Assembly: GCA_021817415.1 (NCBI GenBank)
Contig: JAKAUZ010000030.1
Location: 97,475 to 161,474, forward strand
Length of the DNA stretch: 64,000 nucleotides
From: Thermoplasmata archaeon
GTDB lineage: Archaea > Thermoplasmatota > Thermoplasmata > Thermoplasmatales > GCA-001856825
Direction of reading: 5' to 3'
Position numbers and translations under genes: made by a program. The notes below the pieces were generated by a model. The model was not told the DNA's origin. It did no database searches and saw only the letters and a program-made list of their open reading frames with translations. Position 1 is the first letter of the stretch. Each line of letters begins with the position of its first letter. Of this stretch, positions 30,109 to 40,316 are shown piece by piece.

Positions 30109-31102
30109 TTTCTTTTAGTGGATCTATTACTGGGATCCCATATCTCGATTCATAATCTTTCTTGATGTGATCAATTTCAGTGGCGTTGAGGTTCTCGGTG
30201 TTGAGAGTCAAGGCAATCACTCTTTTTCCGGAGAGCAATTCCAGGATACTGATAACCTTCCCAACGTCCGGCATTGGATATTTCTCAAAACCATCAAGGA
30301 ATTTCCTACCCGGTGCATCCTGTAGAATAATTGCATCTGGCCTCCCAGCAGCTATGATCTCAAAGCTTCCAGGATAGGCAGGATGAACGACAGATCCCTG
30401 ACCTTCCAGCAAAATAAATTCCGGCTTCTGATCATTCCAAGCTCTTAAAACCTCATGTTCGATTGCTCCTGCGACGAAATCATTTATGGTGGCGTCCAGA
30501 ACAGTTCCGTATTCAAACCCCTGCATCCATGAGGTCTGCCCCGTCCCTATCATGATGGCCCTTCTTCCCCTCTTTTCCAGTTCTCTCCATAGCATTATTG
30601 ACGTCGTTCTCTTCCCTATGGCGCTATCAGTCCCCAAGATGGCTATCTTGAAGGACTTGACATTCTCTATCTCTCCAGTAAAGGGAAATTTCCTGTCCCT
30701 GTATATTTTTCTAATGTCTATGATTTCCGCTCCACGATTGGAGGCTATCTTCGATAATTCCAGGTCTTCCGATATGAATTCGTGTAGGCCGTTCACTATT
30801 CCAAGGCCACTGTTGATTGCCTCCTTCACGAACTCCCTGTATTCTTTTGGCAGGAAGCCCCCATCTGTAGCAGCACCTATCACAAGGTATTTGGGCTCGT
30901 AAACCAGTGCCTCCTTCAGAGTAGAAACTATCGGTATCCCCTTTTTCTTTCCCTCCAGGTATTCTCCAGCATCTCTTCCTGCAAGCTGAGAATCGATCAC
31001 CGCCACAACATCATATCTGCTGGAATATCTCACCAGACCGTGTGCTGTTTTACCATACGTACTGGAGAACACCCCCTCTGCAAGCACAACTGCTTTGTCC
31101 AT
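30047..31102 (-). CDS. DUF1611-family P-loop protein
   Basis: ILGTDSAIGKRTTSIMLWRELEKRGRRAIMIGTGQTSWMQG and FILLEGQGSVVHPAYPG, typical of DUF1611. Confidence 0.82.
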   Translation of the reverse strand: MDKAVVLAEGVFSSTYGKTAHGLVRYSSRYDVVAVIDSQLAGRDAGEYLEGKKKGIPIVSTLKEALVYEPKYLVIGAATDGGFLPKEYREFVKEAINSGLGIVNGLHEFISEDLELSKIASNRGAEIIDIRKIYRDRKFPFTGEIENVKSFKIAILGTDSAIGKRTTSIMLWRELEKRGRRAIMIGTGQTSWMQGFEYGTVLDATINDFVAGAIEHEVLRAWNDQKPEFILLEGQGSVVHPAYPGSFEIIAAGRPDAIILQDAPGRKFLDGFEKYPMPDVGKVISILELLSGKRVIALTLNTENLNATEIDHIKKDYESRYGIPVIDPLKEIGKLAEVVDRIEGSQKIRVH

Positions 31103-31105
31103 CCT

Positions 31106-32050
31106 TCAGTTCCTTCCAGTGATTACCGCAACGTACAGATTCTCTCCTGGGTACTTTGGGGCATTCCTGATTGCTTCTAGAGGAGCTGTGCTTGCAGGCA
31201 AGGCATTTATTCCCATCTCCTTCTTCAACATCCGCTTGTAAAACAGCATCCTGCTATCCGAAATGTATTCTGCGTACCCATTTGTATCCTTGATCGCTTT
31301 CAGGGCCACGTCTCCATCGTATGCGTGCAAGGCTATAAGTGGCTCATTTACTAATGACTCCCTGAGGTTCTCAGGTTTAAGGTCCCTCAACACGCCCCCA
31401 TCCTTGAATGCTTTTACCACAGGATTTCCACCGGTCGTGCTTGCGCCCAGGATTCTCGGAATCCTGTCTGTCAATCCCGCCTTTCTCAAATTCACAAAAC
31501 CAATGTACATTCCTGCGAGAGTAGTCCCATTTCCTACGGGAATGGCGACGGCATCTGGCGCTCTACCAAACTGCTGGTAGAGTTCATAGGATATCCTTGA
31601 ATAAGCGTCATAACTCAGGTTCGTGGTACTGTTACCCGGGTTACCATCATACCAGTTATTGTCCATTGCTATCTCCCTGCTCATTTCAACCGCATCTTCG
31701 TAAGCCCCTGGAACTTCATTGACTACCGCTCCATTGTGTTTCATCGTCGCTATCTTGGGGGAATGATATCTTTCAGGAACATACACTTCCGCCTTGAGCC
31801 CAAAAAGTCCCGAATAATATGACATTGCTACTCCATAATTCCCGCAGGTGCCTATAGATATGGCATCATAACCTTGTTCTATCGCATATTTTACATGCCT
31901 CAGGGCAGCTCGATCCTTATGGGTCCCTGATGGATTCACGCCTTCAAATTTCAAAAAAATTTTCTTGAAGGAGAAAAGCCGCTCTAAGTGTTTGGCACGG
32001 AAAACAGGTGTGCCGCCTGGGTCAGAATCTTCACTTTCTTCTTCTATCAA
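31106..32050 (-). CDS. PLP-dependent fold-type II enzyme, threonine synthase-like
   Basis: FLKFEGVNPSGTHKDRAALRHV (PLP Lys), GTCGNYGVAMSYYSGLFGLKAEVYVP, PVGNGTTLAGMYIGF. Confidence 0.8.
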   Translation of the reverse strand: MIEEESEDSDPGGTPVFRAKHLERLFSFKKIFLKFEGVNPSGTHKDRAALRHVKYAIEQGYDAISIGTCGNYGVAMSYYSGLFGLKAEVYVPERYHSPKIATMKHNGAVVNEVPGAYEDAVEMSREIAMDNNWYDGNPGNSTTNLSYDAYSRISYELYQQFGRAPDAVAIPVGNGTTLAGMYIGFVNLRKAGLTDRIPRILGASTTGGNPVVKAFKDGGVLRDLKPENLRESLVNEPLIALHAYDGDVALKAIKDTNGYAEYISDSRMLFYKRMLKKEMGINALPASTAPLEAIRNAPKYPGENLYVAVITGRN

Positions 32051-32208
32051 CTTTACCTAATCCTCCTAAGAGGTTAATTGTGGAAGTTAATCATCGTATA
32101 AAAGCGTTTTGAACATAGTGCATTGAAAACTGCGGAAATTCCAGTGGAAATCACTTTTCATTTTCCCTTGTGGAAAAAAATTATAGTCCATAATAAAATG
32201 ATGAGTCA

Positions 32209-32640
32209 ATGTTTGAGATTACTGTTAGACTCAAAAATCCTTCACTGGATAACAACATTGACTTAACACTCTACGAATTCCTCTCTGATATCGGGTATAT
32301 TGAGGAGAGAGGAGAGAGCGATCTGGATAAGACAAGGAAGAGCGTTCCATACAGGATGTTCAAGGAATGTTTTCTTGATCGATCTGACAAGACATGGTCA
32401 GTTCAGGATCTGATCACTTATCTCAAGACGACCAAGCCTACCCTTTACAGATATCTGAACAGGTTGAAGGCACTGGACATAATCCAGGAAGTGCAGATAG
32501 GGAAGGAAAAAGGTTATGCTCTGAGATACAATTCACTTTCACTGGCCTGGAATTTCGTAGAATCCAATGTTAAAATAAGCATGGAAAACTACAGGAAGAC
32601 AATTGAAAATATTCAGAGAATGATAGGTGATAATAAATGA
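32209..32640 (+). CDS. Winged-helix-type DNA-binding protein
   Basis: KTWSVQDLITYLKTTKPTLYRYLNRLKALDIIQEVQIGKEKGYALRYN HTH pattern. Confidence 0.65.
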   Translation: MFEITVRLKNPSLDNNIDLTLYEFLSDIGYIEERGESDLDKTRKSVPYRMFKECFLDRSDKTWSVQDLITYLKTTKPTLYRYLNRLKALDIIQEVQIGKEKGYALRYNSLSLAWNFVESNVKISMENYRKTIENIQRMIGDNK

Positions 32641-32894
32641 TAACCCAACTGACAAAGGGATCAAAATACAGGATTACTTCAGCTAGTTCGACGGAGGAGA
32701 ATTTCATTACTGAAGGAATATTGCAAGGTTTTATTACCATGGGCGAGGAACCTGCTCTGCTCCTTGAAATGGAAAAAGAAGGAAAGAAAAGTCTGAGAAT
32801 TATTCCGGTCAACGCAATACTGATGATTGATATAATTGAGCACAATGAGGAAAAAGAAAAAGAGAGCAAGGGAGATACCAGCTATATTTCTTGA
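32637..32894 (+). CDS. Small protein co-transcribed with the winged-helix gene (possibly Sm-like beta-barrel)
   Basis: 85 aa, ATGA-type overlap with the upstream gene; beta-rich sequence. Confidence 0.5.
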   Translation: MITQLTKGSKYRITSASSTEENFITEGILQGFITMGEEPALLLEMEKEGKKSLRIIPVNAILMIDIIEHNEEKEKESKGDTSYIS

Positions 32895-32927
32895 AAGTGG
32901 TATCCTCAAGTAATCCAATGTTTTTCA

Positions 32928-33446
32928 TCAAATCAGATCGAACCTGATTAACTCAGTATATATAGGTCCCGATGCAGTAAGCTGCGACTCATAAAGGGAA
33001 AAGTGACCTACCTGCTGCTTCTGGACAATCCTATTCCCCACCCTTTCAGCAAATGAGCTGAAATCCTGTGTTACTTTTGATCTTAGAAGGGTGACATGAG
33101 GAGAAAACGGATGGTCCGTGGTAATCGACGGGGTCGCGCTATCCACTTTGCGTGCAAGTTCAATTAATTTTTCCTCCGGCCCTGCATTGATGAATACAAC
33201 CCTTCCTTTTCTTAGTGATGGGAAGGCACCAATCCCTGACATTTCTAACACAAATTTCTCAAGCTCTATCTTTTTCAGGTTCTCCACTATTTCCTGTGTT
33301 TCCCTGATCTCTCCCAAGAATTTCAACGTCAGATGAATATTCTCAGGTTGGACTGTCTTGCCCATTGTTTTTAGTGTTTTCAGAATAACCCTGATATCAT
33401 CATTGGGAGTTACCTTGATGGCAATAAAGGCTCTCATCTCCTTCAT
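32928..33446 (-). CDS. thpR: RNA 2',3'-cyclic phosphodiesterase (LigT/ThpR)
   Basis: Paired HxT motifs in IHLTLKFLGE and PHVTLLRSK. Confidence 0.88.
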   Translation of the reverse strand: MKEMRAFIAIKVTPNDDIRVILKTLKTMGKTVQPENIHLTLKFLGEIRETQEIVENLKKIELEKFVLEMSGIGAFPSLRKGRVVFINAGPEEKLIELARKVDSATPSITTDHPFSPHVTLLRSKVTQDFSSFAERVGNRIVQKQQVGHFSLYESQLTASGPIYTELIRFDLI

Positions 33447-33493
33447 ATCATGGAAAAGCGCAAAATTTTTTCTCTTGACTGTTATCTCCAGTT

Positions 33494-33871
33494 ATGATCG
33501 TGAAGGATGGTCTCTATTACACAAAAACTCACGAGTGGATCAGGTTAGAAGGGGACGTTGCTTCTGTCGGGATTACCGATTTCGCGCAGAATCAACTCAC
33601 TGACATCGTTTACGTAGACCTCCCAAAGGTGGGGGCTATGATAAAGGCGGGGGAAATTGCTGGGACAGTCGAAAGTGTCAAGTCAGCTGAAGATTTCTAT
33701 TCCCCTATAACTGGAAAAGTCCTTGAAGTGAACAAAGATCTGGAAAAGAGTCCAGAACTGATCAACAAGGACGCCTATCAGGCATGGATGTATAAGATGA
33801 AGATTAGCAATCCATCCGAAGTTTCTTCCCTGATGAAGAAGGATGATTACGAAAAATTGATAAAGAAATGA
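33494..33871 (+). CDS. gcvH: Glycine cleavage system H protein
   Basis: YTKTHEWIRLEGDVASVGITDFAQNQLTDIVYVDLP and lipoylation-site region ESVKSAEDFYSPITG. Confidence 0.93.
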   Translation: MIVKDGLYYTKTHEWIRLEGDVASVGITDFAQNQLTDIVYVDLPKVGAMIKAGEIAGTVESVKSAEDFYSPITGKVLEVNKDLEKSPELINKDAYQAWMYKMKISNPSEVSSLMKKDDYEKLIKK

Positions 33872-33875
33872 TTTA

Positions 33876-34484
33876 ATGACCTGGGCCCAGAAAAGAAGAT
33901 CTGAGGAGTATTATAGGAGGGCTAAAAAGGAAGGATTCAGGAGCAGGGCATCCTACAAACTTCTTCAAGTACACGAAAAGTTCCATCTGATAGATGAAGG
34001 AACCAAAATACTGGACATGGGAGCATCACCTGGAGGATGGAGCCAGGTGATTTCCAAATTGAATCCGGACGGCCTGAATGTTGCTACAGACATAATCCCC
34101 ATGGATCCAGTTCCTGGTGTGATTTTCTCCAAGGGTGACATTTTTTCCGATGAGGCCATAGACAGACTTCTGGAAAAATCAGAATTTGGATACGATCTGA
34201 TACTTTCAGACATACTGCAACACACGTCTGGGCAAAGATCAATTGACCATGCAAATTCCTATTTCATTGCAAAGAGAATTTTGGAGATGGCTGAACGTCT
34301 TCTGAACAGAAATGGGAAAATGCTGGTGAAGATGCTTCAGGGTGACCTGACGGATACAGCCAAGAAGGAATATATGGAAAAATTCAGGAAGGTCAGGATA
34401 ACCAAACCCCCTTCCTCTTCCCCTAGCTCATCTGAAGTTTATATCCTTGCAGAAGGTTTTCTAGGTGGAAAACAACTCCGCTGA
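33876..34484 (+). CDS. rlmE: FtsJ/RrmJ-family rRNA 2'-O-methyltransferase
   Basis: RSRASYKLLQVHEKFHL, ILDMGASPGGWSQV, DLILSDILQHTSG, KMLVKMLQG. Confidence 0.92.
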   Translation: MTWAQKRRSEEYYRRAKKEGFRSRASYKLLQVHEKFHLIDEGTKILDMGASPGGWSQVISKLNPDGLNVATDIIPMDPVPGVIFSKGDIFSDEAIDRLLEKSEFGYDLILSDILQHTSGQRSIDHANSYFIAKRILEMAERLLNRNGKMLVKMLQGDLTDTAKKEYMEKFRKVRITKPPSSSPSSSEVYILAEGFLGGKQLR

Positions 34485-35058
34485 ACCTTTCCACTTCTAT
34501 GATTGCAAGTGTACTGACACCTTTCTTTTCTGAGATTTCCTTTGCCATGTAGCTTTCTCTCTCCTCTTCCATCTTCCTGTACCCTTTCCTGTTCACAATT
34601 TTGTCCCACTGAATGCTGAACTGCTCAGGATCAGTAAAATCCCATTTTCTTCTGATCAGCCTCTTCTTTTGCAGACTCAGCCAGATCAAATCAGTGAGTG
34701 GAATATTCGCAACAAACAGTTCCTCATACTTCCCTGATGGTATGTCAATTCCAATTACAGAACTTCCAATTGAGTCCCCCAACTTTATGGCCCTTACGAA
34801 CGCCTCAGGCGGTATGGATGTTTCGCCAAAGCGCCTGATTAGGTATTCATAAATCAGTTCAATATCGTCCATCTCCACTTCATATGGGTGCTTGACAAAA
34901 TCCCTGAGTCCCGCGACTTCGTCTTCTGTAATTGCTAGCATTATCACATCGTATTTCTCACGTCTTAACATAGAATCTACCAAATCCCCCGAACTTTTAA
35001 GCCCCTTTACGATTCCAATAACGTCTACGAGCGATGGACCTTCTAGTCTGGCTCTCAA
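34423..35058 (-). CDS. Hypothetical protein
   Basis: 211-aa ORF overlapping the next gene's start by 4 nt; no family recognised. Confidence 0.6.
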   Translation of the reverse strand: MRARLEGPSLVDVIGIVKGLKSSGDLVDSMLRREKYDVIMLAITEDEVAGLRDFVKHPYEVEMDDIELIYEYLIRRFGETSIPPEAFVRAIKLGDSIGSSVIGIDIPSGKYEELFVANIPLTDLIWLSLQKKRLIRRKWDFTDPEQFSIQWDKIVNRKGYRKMEEERESYMAKEISEKKGVSTLAIIEVERFSGVVFHLENLLQGYKLQMS

Positions 35059-35999
35059 ATGTTCCTTCTCTCCCTGATCACATCTTTGAATTCTTCTTTG
35101 TCCTGAAATTCCTCTAGCTCAGAATAATATATTATGGGAACTGTGTCCTTTGACGGTTTCTCCCTTACCTTTTTGACTATGAGAAAACTATCCATATCAG
35201 TCATTTCAGAAAGTTTCTGCATTGAAACCATTTTCCTGCTAAACCTGAGTAACTCTTCCTCTATCCCTCCCAGAAATAGAGATTCCTGGTCCTCCATCAG
35301 GAAATTTAGTATTGATTTCTTGAATGGGTAAATTAAAAATCCTTTTTTCTGCAACTCGTTGTTTACCAGCCTTTCGAATTCCCTCATCTTCTTGAAATTT
35401 GGTTGCACCTTATCATCCATGATTTTCCAGAGGAATGATACGTGGCTCATTATTTCTTCCCCGAGGAATTCCTCCATTTTAAAGGCAGTTTCAATTGAGG
35501 CAGACATACCTGACTCATACATCAGGATGGTTCTTCTTGTCGTTCCTAAAGCGTTGGCTATGTCTCCCAGAGACAGCGTCCTTTCCTCCCTTATCTTCTT
35601 CAGCTTCGCTGAGTCAATACTGACATAGAAGCCTCCCGGACCTGCCCTGACCATCGGTTCCTCTTCATCTTTCAAGTAGTCTTCAAAAGTCCCGGGTGAT
35701 ACAATTGGAAGAGAATGTCTGGTATAGACTACACCGTCTTCTATCTTCTCGTTCCTGTTCTGCAGACTCAGCACAAGGGGGTAGGCGTCTATAAATCTTG
35801 CAAAAGAAATCAGAGATCTGGACCCTTCTTCAGTCAAGAATCCTGCATTAGGGACTATTTTGACTATCAGTATTTCTTTCAGGCTCTTCAAAACTAGATC
35901 AAAAGAGTATGAAAATTCGGGATCTGCGCATAGGACCTCGTAACCAAGTCTTTCCGATATTTTTCTGATGGAATTCAGTATTGCAAGTCTCTGGTCCAC
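35055..35999 (-). CDS. Archaeal Xre-type HTH transcriptional regulator
   Basis: LKKIREERTLSLGDIANALGTTRRTILMYESG HTH within an archaeal-type regulator architecture. Confidence 0.78.
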   Translation of the reverse strand: MDQRLAILNSIRKISERLGYEVLCADPEFSYSFDLVLKSLKEILIVKIVPNAGFLTEEGSRSLISFARFIDAYPLVLSLQNRNEKIEDGVVYTRHSLPIVSPGTFEDYLKDEEEPMVRAGPGGFYVSIDSAKLKKIREERTLSLGDIANALGTTRRTILMYESGMSASIETAFKMEEFLGEEIMSHVSFLWKIMDDKVQPNFKKMREFERLVNNELQKKGFLIYPFKKSILNFLMEDQESLFLGGIEEELLRFSRKMVSMQKLSEMTDMDSFLIVKKVREKPSKDTVPIIYYSELEEFQDKEEFKDVIRERRNI

Positions 36000-36022
36000 G
36001 CAGTATAAGATATTCTAAATAT

Positions 36023-36541
36023 TTAAATACTACTCTTTTTAACCTCGTCGATATCCACCAGGCTGATTAATTCTATGCCTTGCTGTTCCAGGTTTTCCCT
36101 AGCCCCCTCTTTCCTGTCCACAACGACAACAACCCTGTCCGTTCTCACCATTTTTTCATTCAGTCTGGTGATTGCCCTCAGCAGGGTGGAACCAGTTGTG
36201 GTTACGTCTTCGACGAAAGTAATCACTTCCCCATAGGTCATCTCACCCTCGACCATTTTTTCGAGCCCGTATTCCTTTCGCTCTTTTCTGACGATGATCA
36301 GTGGTTTGCCTGTTTCCAGTGAAACTCCTACGCCAAGAGGGACTGCACCTAATTCTACTGCAGCCACCTTGTCTCCTGTTATGAACTCCGCTGCCTTGAT
36401 TGAGGCAATTTTAAGAAAAGCGGGGTTCAAGAGAGCGGACTTCACGTCCACATAATAATCAGATTTCTTCCCTGAAGATAGAGTGAAATCCCCAAATTTT
36501 ATGTTTCCGTTCTTGACGAGATAGCTTGCAATTTCATCCAT
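36023..36541 (-). CDS. pyrE: Orotate phosphoribosyltransferase
   Basis: LSSGKKSDYYVDVKSA and PRPP loop VITFVEDVTTTGSTLLRAI. Confidence 0.9.
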   Translation of the reverse strand: MDEIASYLVKNGNIKFGDFTLSSGKKSDYYVDVKSALLNPAFLKIASIKAAEFITGDKVAAVELGAVPLGVGVSLETGKPLIIVRKERKEYGLEKMVEGEMTYGEVITFVEDVTTTGSTLLRAITRLNEKMVRTDRVVVVVDRKEGARENLEQQGIELISLVDIDEVKKSSI

Positions 36542-36723
36542 GGTGGCATATCTTTAGGTACTATTTTTCTCTTTACCAATATACCCGATTCATTGCACTT
36601 GACGCCTGGTTCTGCAATCAGGTTGTGCGAAATTCTCATTCTATCATTACGAACATATATTCATATAATACCGGGATATAGGCACTTAGAAAATATTTTT
36701 AGGATGGTCTGACTTTCCCATTA

Positions 36724-36796
36724 GCCGCTGTAGCTTAGTGGGTAGAGCACCCGGCTGTTAACCGGGAGGTCATCGGTTCGAGCCCGATCAGCGGCG
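36724..36796 (+). tRNA. tRNA-Asn (anticodon GTT)
   Basis: GCCGCTG/CAGCGGC acceptor, anticodon arm CCCGG-CTGTTAA-CCGGG, T-arm ATCGGTTCGAGCCCGAT. Confidence 0.94.
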
Positions 36797-36890
36797 TTCG
36801 TCTTTGTTCTATTGAGCTTTTGGGACGAAATGTTGGGAATATTAGCTTTCTGGATGCCAGACAAATTATATACAGTAGCCAGTTGAATTC

Positions 36891-38468
36891 TTGGTGCGTA
36901 AAATGGAAGCCAATTCCTCCCACGCCTTGGATCATGTAGTTGTACTGATGTTTGAGAACAGGTCTTTTGATAATCTTCTGGGGTACCTTTATTCTCCAGC
37001 TGAACGTGAAAATTTCGAAGGAGTGATTGGAAAAAATCTTTCAAATCCTGTTCCTAAGGATCTCTATCCAAATTCCCCTGGAAATGTGCCTGTCCATGTT
37101 GCAAACAGTATGGATATTCCTGACCCTAATCCGGGAGAAGAATACCCCCACGTTAATACGCAACTCTTCGAGACGGTGATCCCTGAACAGAACAGGTTTG
37201 CGGAAGTGGGTGATATGGTCACTCCATATAACGTTCCGCAGGATACTTCAAGTCCAACCATGAGAGGGTTTGTTTCTGATTATATTGGAACTTTCAGGAC
37301 GGAGATTGGACGATTGCCCATTGAAGAAGAATATTCACAAATAATGGCCTGTTATCAACCTTCTCAAATCCCTGCGCTCAGCACTGTGGCGAGAGGTTTT
37401 GCGGTATTTGACCACTGGTTTTGCGATGTTCCAAGCCAGACTTTCGCTAACAGATCTTTTTTTCACGCGGCCAGCTCGTCAGGACTTGTAAATAACATTC
37501 CATTAGGTAAGTTTTCGGTACTGAACACCTCGCCCACAATATTCGAAAGGATGGAATCGAACAAGGTGACCTGGAAAATATATTATGATTATGACCAGAT
37601 ACTATCCGTAACAGCCTTGATACACGCTAGCAGACTGTATCCTTTTTTCGCCACCCATTTTGGAACTATGGAGAATTTCTATGAGGATGCAAAGAATGGA
37701 AAACTCCCTAATTACTCCTTCATTGAACCCAATATGGTCTACCCTCATACGGATATGCATCCACCTTTCCAGGGAAGGCTGAGACGTGGTTTACGGCTTC
37801 CTCCACAGAATGCTATCCTTGGAGGAGAGCAGTTACTCACTTCAGTCTATAACGCAATAAAGTACTCTTCATCCGAAAGCGGATCTAACTGGAGCAATAC
37901 GTTCCTGCTCATCACCTTCGATGAACATGGAGGGACTTATGATCATGTTCCTCCTCCAACCGTTTCCCCTCCTGGAGGAACTGGCAGAAACGAGATGGAC
38001 TTCAAGTTCGACAGGCTTGGTCTGAGAGTTCCAACAATAGCCGTATCCGCATGGGTCGAGCCCGGAACTGTTGTCAATGAGGAGTACAGGCACACTTCGA
38101 TGATCAGAACACTGATTGAGCGCTGGACTTTAGGAGACCCGTTGACTGAAAGGGATGCGACTGCCAAGGGACTCTCATCGATAATTTCTAGATCATCTCC
38201 CATAACTCCGGAAAAATGGCCTGCACTTCCAGAAATGGAAGTTACATTCGGAAGCGAGGTACTTTCAAGCTTGGAATTGCCACTCACCACATTGGAAAAG
38301 GAACTGCTTGCAGAAGCGCTTGTTTTTGAAGCTAAATTGAATGGGACCGGTACGGTTGAAGATGTGGAGAGTATTGGTCACAGAGATGCTCATGGTCATT
38401 TACTGAGGCTGAAAAAGAAGTGGTTCCCGCAAATTGAGACCAAGATTTTTGCAAGGTCCTCGGAATAG
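36891..38468 (+). CDS. Phospholipase C/acid phosphatase-type phosphoesterase
   Basis: LDHVVVLMFENRSFDNLLGYL, VFDHWFCDVPSQTFANRSFFHAASSSG, LITFDEHGGTYDHVPPP. GTG at 36891; ATG at 36903 also possible. Confidence 0.87.
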   Translation: MVRKMEANSSHALDHVVVLMFENRSFDNLLGYLYSPAERENFEGVIGKNLSNPVPKDLYPNSPGNVPVHVANSMDIPDPNPGEEYPHVNTQLFETVIPEQNRFAEVGDMVTPYNVPQDTSSPTMRGFVSDYIGTFRTEIGRLPIEEEYSQIMACYQPSQIPALSTVARGFAVFDHWFCDVPSQTFANRSFFHAASSSGLVNNIPLGKFSVLNTSPTIFERMESNKVTWKIYYDYDQILSVTALIHASRLYPFFATHFGTMENFYEDAKNGKLPNYSFIEPNMVYPHTDMHPPFQGRLRRGLRLPPQNAILGGEQLLTSVYNAIKYSSSESGSNWSNTFLLITFDEHGGTYDHVPPPTVSPPGGTGRNEMDFKFDRLGLRVPTIAVSAWVEPGTVVNEEYRHTSMIRTLIERWTLGDPLTERDATAKGLSSIISRSSPITPEKWPALPEMEVTFGSEVLSSLELPLTTLEKELLAEALVFEAKLNGTGTVEDVESIGHRDAHGHLLRLKKKWFPQIETKIFARSSE

Positions 38469-38622
38469 ATTGGCGAATGAAGATACATTGAGATATAGAT
38501 TGATGATTGGCGCCCAGGAAAATTATCTGACTTGAGGAAAATGAAATGTAGCTATGGTTTCCCCCCTCCGTATATTTTTTGAGGTGGTTCCTTCTTCCTG
38601 TTTTGATGAAAAACACCAAGAG

Positions 38623-38696
38623 TGGGGCCGGTCGGGTTTGAACCGACGGCCACCTGGTTATGAGCCAGGCGCTCTGCCAGGCTGAGCTACGGCCCC
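38623..38696 (-). tRNA. tRNA with CAT anticodon (elongator Met or Ile2)
   Basis: GGGGCCG/CGGCCCC acceptor, CCTGG-CTCATAA-CCAGG anticodon arm, GTCGGTTCAAACCCGAC T-arm; Met versus Ile2 cannot be decided by eye. Confidence 0.92.
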
Positions 38697-38838
38697 AAGC
38701 TCTTCCCTATTACCTAAAGAATTAAAATCTTGTGCCTTCTTCGAAAAATGAATGCGATAACCCTTATAATTCATCCAGAAAATGCTCCAGAACGTTTTCT
38801 GATTGTCAGCTAAAGTCAAGTAATGAAAAAAATAAAAA

Positions 38839-39513
38839 TTAATTAGAGCCTTTTTCCTTGTTCTTGAAGGCTTCAAGCACGTAGTCGATGAAATTCTCTT
38901 CCGGATAAGCACCGACAAACTGTACGTCCTCATTTATGACTATGTGTGGGACTGAAGAGACTCCCCATTTATCTGCAAGTGTTGGAAATTCAATGGCCTC
39001 TACCATTTCTCCCGTAATATTGCTGTTTGCAAGTGCAAACTTGTGCGCGACGCTTACTGCCTTGGGACAATATGGACATGTTGGGGTCACAAAAACTTGA
39101 ATCTTTATTGGAGAACTCACATCTTCCAGCTTCTTTATGATTTCAGGCTCCAGTTCTGGATCATTCTTCGATACCCTCCTGATGTCTTCGACTAGCGAAG
39201 AGAACTCATAACCCATTGGAATCCCTTTGTACCTAATCCTTGCATTCTCCTTTCCGCTATCCTGGGTAATCACTGTGGTCGGCGCGCTCTCGATCCCCCA
39301 TTCCTTTGCCTTATCGGAATCAATGGAGTGGGTCTCGACCTTGATCCTGTCAGATAGCTCTCCAAGTTCATTGGCTATCTGTACAGTCTGCTCGCAATAC
39401 TGACAATCTTCTTTGCTAGTGAACACATATAGTTTAACGTCTTCTTTTAAATTCTTCTCAAATTCCTCTTGCAGATACTTCTTATCCTTATCTTTCAATA
39501 AAGACATCATCAT
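38839..39513 (-). CDS. Protein disulfide oxidoreductase, tandem thioredoxin-fold
   Basis: Two CxxC motifs, EDCQYCEQT and TPTCPYCPKAV, separated by one thioredoxin-fold length. Confidence 0.87.
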   Translation of the reverse strand: MMMSLLKDKDKKYLQEEFEKNLKEDVKLYVFTSKEDCQYCEQTVQIANELGELSDRIKVETHSIDSDKAKEWGIESAPTTVITQDSGKENARIRYKGIPMGYEFSSLVEDIRRVSKNDPELEPEIIKKLEDVSSPIKIQVFVTPTCPYCPKAVSVAHKFALANSNITGEMVEAIEFPTLADKWGVSSVPHIVINEDVQFVGAYPEENFIDYVLEAFKNKEKGSN

Positions 39514-39695
39514 TCACCTTTGAAGGTTATTAAGAGTTAGTTAATAAATATGTTGGAATCATTTCAACGATATGTGGATTGATTCTATTCTAATGAAGTA
39601 AAATTCGTGGCCTTTTCCCCCAAGAAAAGCAAACATGATTGAGAGATGAGTGGTAACTGACACATTATATTGGAAGACTTGATACTGTAAGGAAG

Positions 39696-40316
39696 ATGAA
39701 AAAACTCCTGGTTTTTGACATGGATGGTACCCTGATAGACTCTGATAAGACCATAATCAGGTGCCTCAAGCAGGTAGGATCAGATTTTGGATACGATGTA
39801 AAATATGTGAGCGAAAACATCGGAGTTAAGAAACTGGAAGAAATACTTGCAATGAATTCCATCCCAGAAGGAACAATCAATGAGATTCTTGAAAAATACA
39901 GGGAATGCTACTTGAACCAGTTCAAGCTGGATACCGTTCCGATGGAAGGTGCGTACAAGACACTGAAGGAACTGAACAGGGGGAACGTTCTCGGAATACT
40001 GACATTCAAGAACTCTTTCCTGACCAGGCAGATCCTCAATCATTTCTTTGAAGGCATCACTTTCCAGTTCATTGTTGGTGGAAACGACAATATTTCAAGC
40101 AAAGCAGAGGGATTGAAAAGAATAATCAGTGAGTCTGGCATTCCCTTTAGCCAGTCGTACTACATAGGAGATAGAAGCACTGACATGAAGGCGGCAATGG
40201 AATGCGGTATCAATGGCATATGGATAAAATTTGGACTGGGGGAGAAGGACGAATTCAACTTCCCATTCAAATACAGGACAGCCCATTCATTCGAGGAAAT
40301 ACCTTCACTGCTGTGA
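39696..40316 (+). CDS. HAD-superfamily hydrolase, phosphoglycolate phosphatase-like
   Basis: LLVFDMDGTLIDSDKTI, LGILTFKNSF, YYIGDRSTDMKAAMECG. Confidence 0.88.
   Translation: MKKLLVFDMDGTLIDSDKTIIRCLKQVGSDFGYDVKYVSENIGVKKLEEILAMNSIPEGTINEILEKYRECYLNQFKLDTVPMEGAYKTLKELNRGNVLGILTFKNSFLTRQILNHFFEGITFQFIVGGNDNISSKAEGLKRIISESGIPFSQSYYIGDRSTDMKAAMECGINGIWIKFGLGEKDEFNFPFKYRTAHSFEEIPSLL

Noticed and set aside
38623-38650. GGCCGGTCGGGTTTGAACC resembles the dispersed repeat core
   Set aside because: It is the T-arm and acceptor of the CAT tRNA. The likeness to repeats A-E is suggestive of attachment-site origin but too short to claim.
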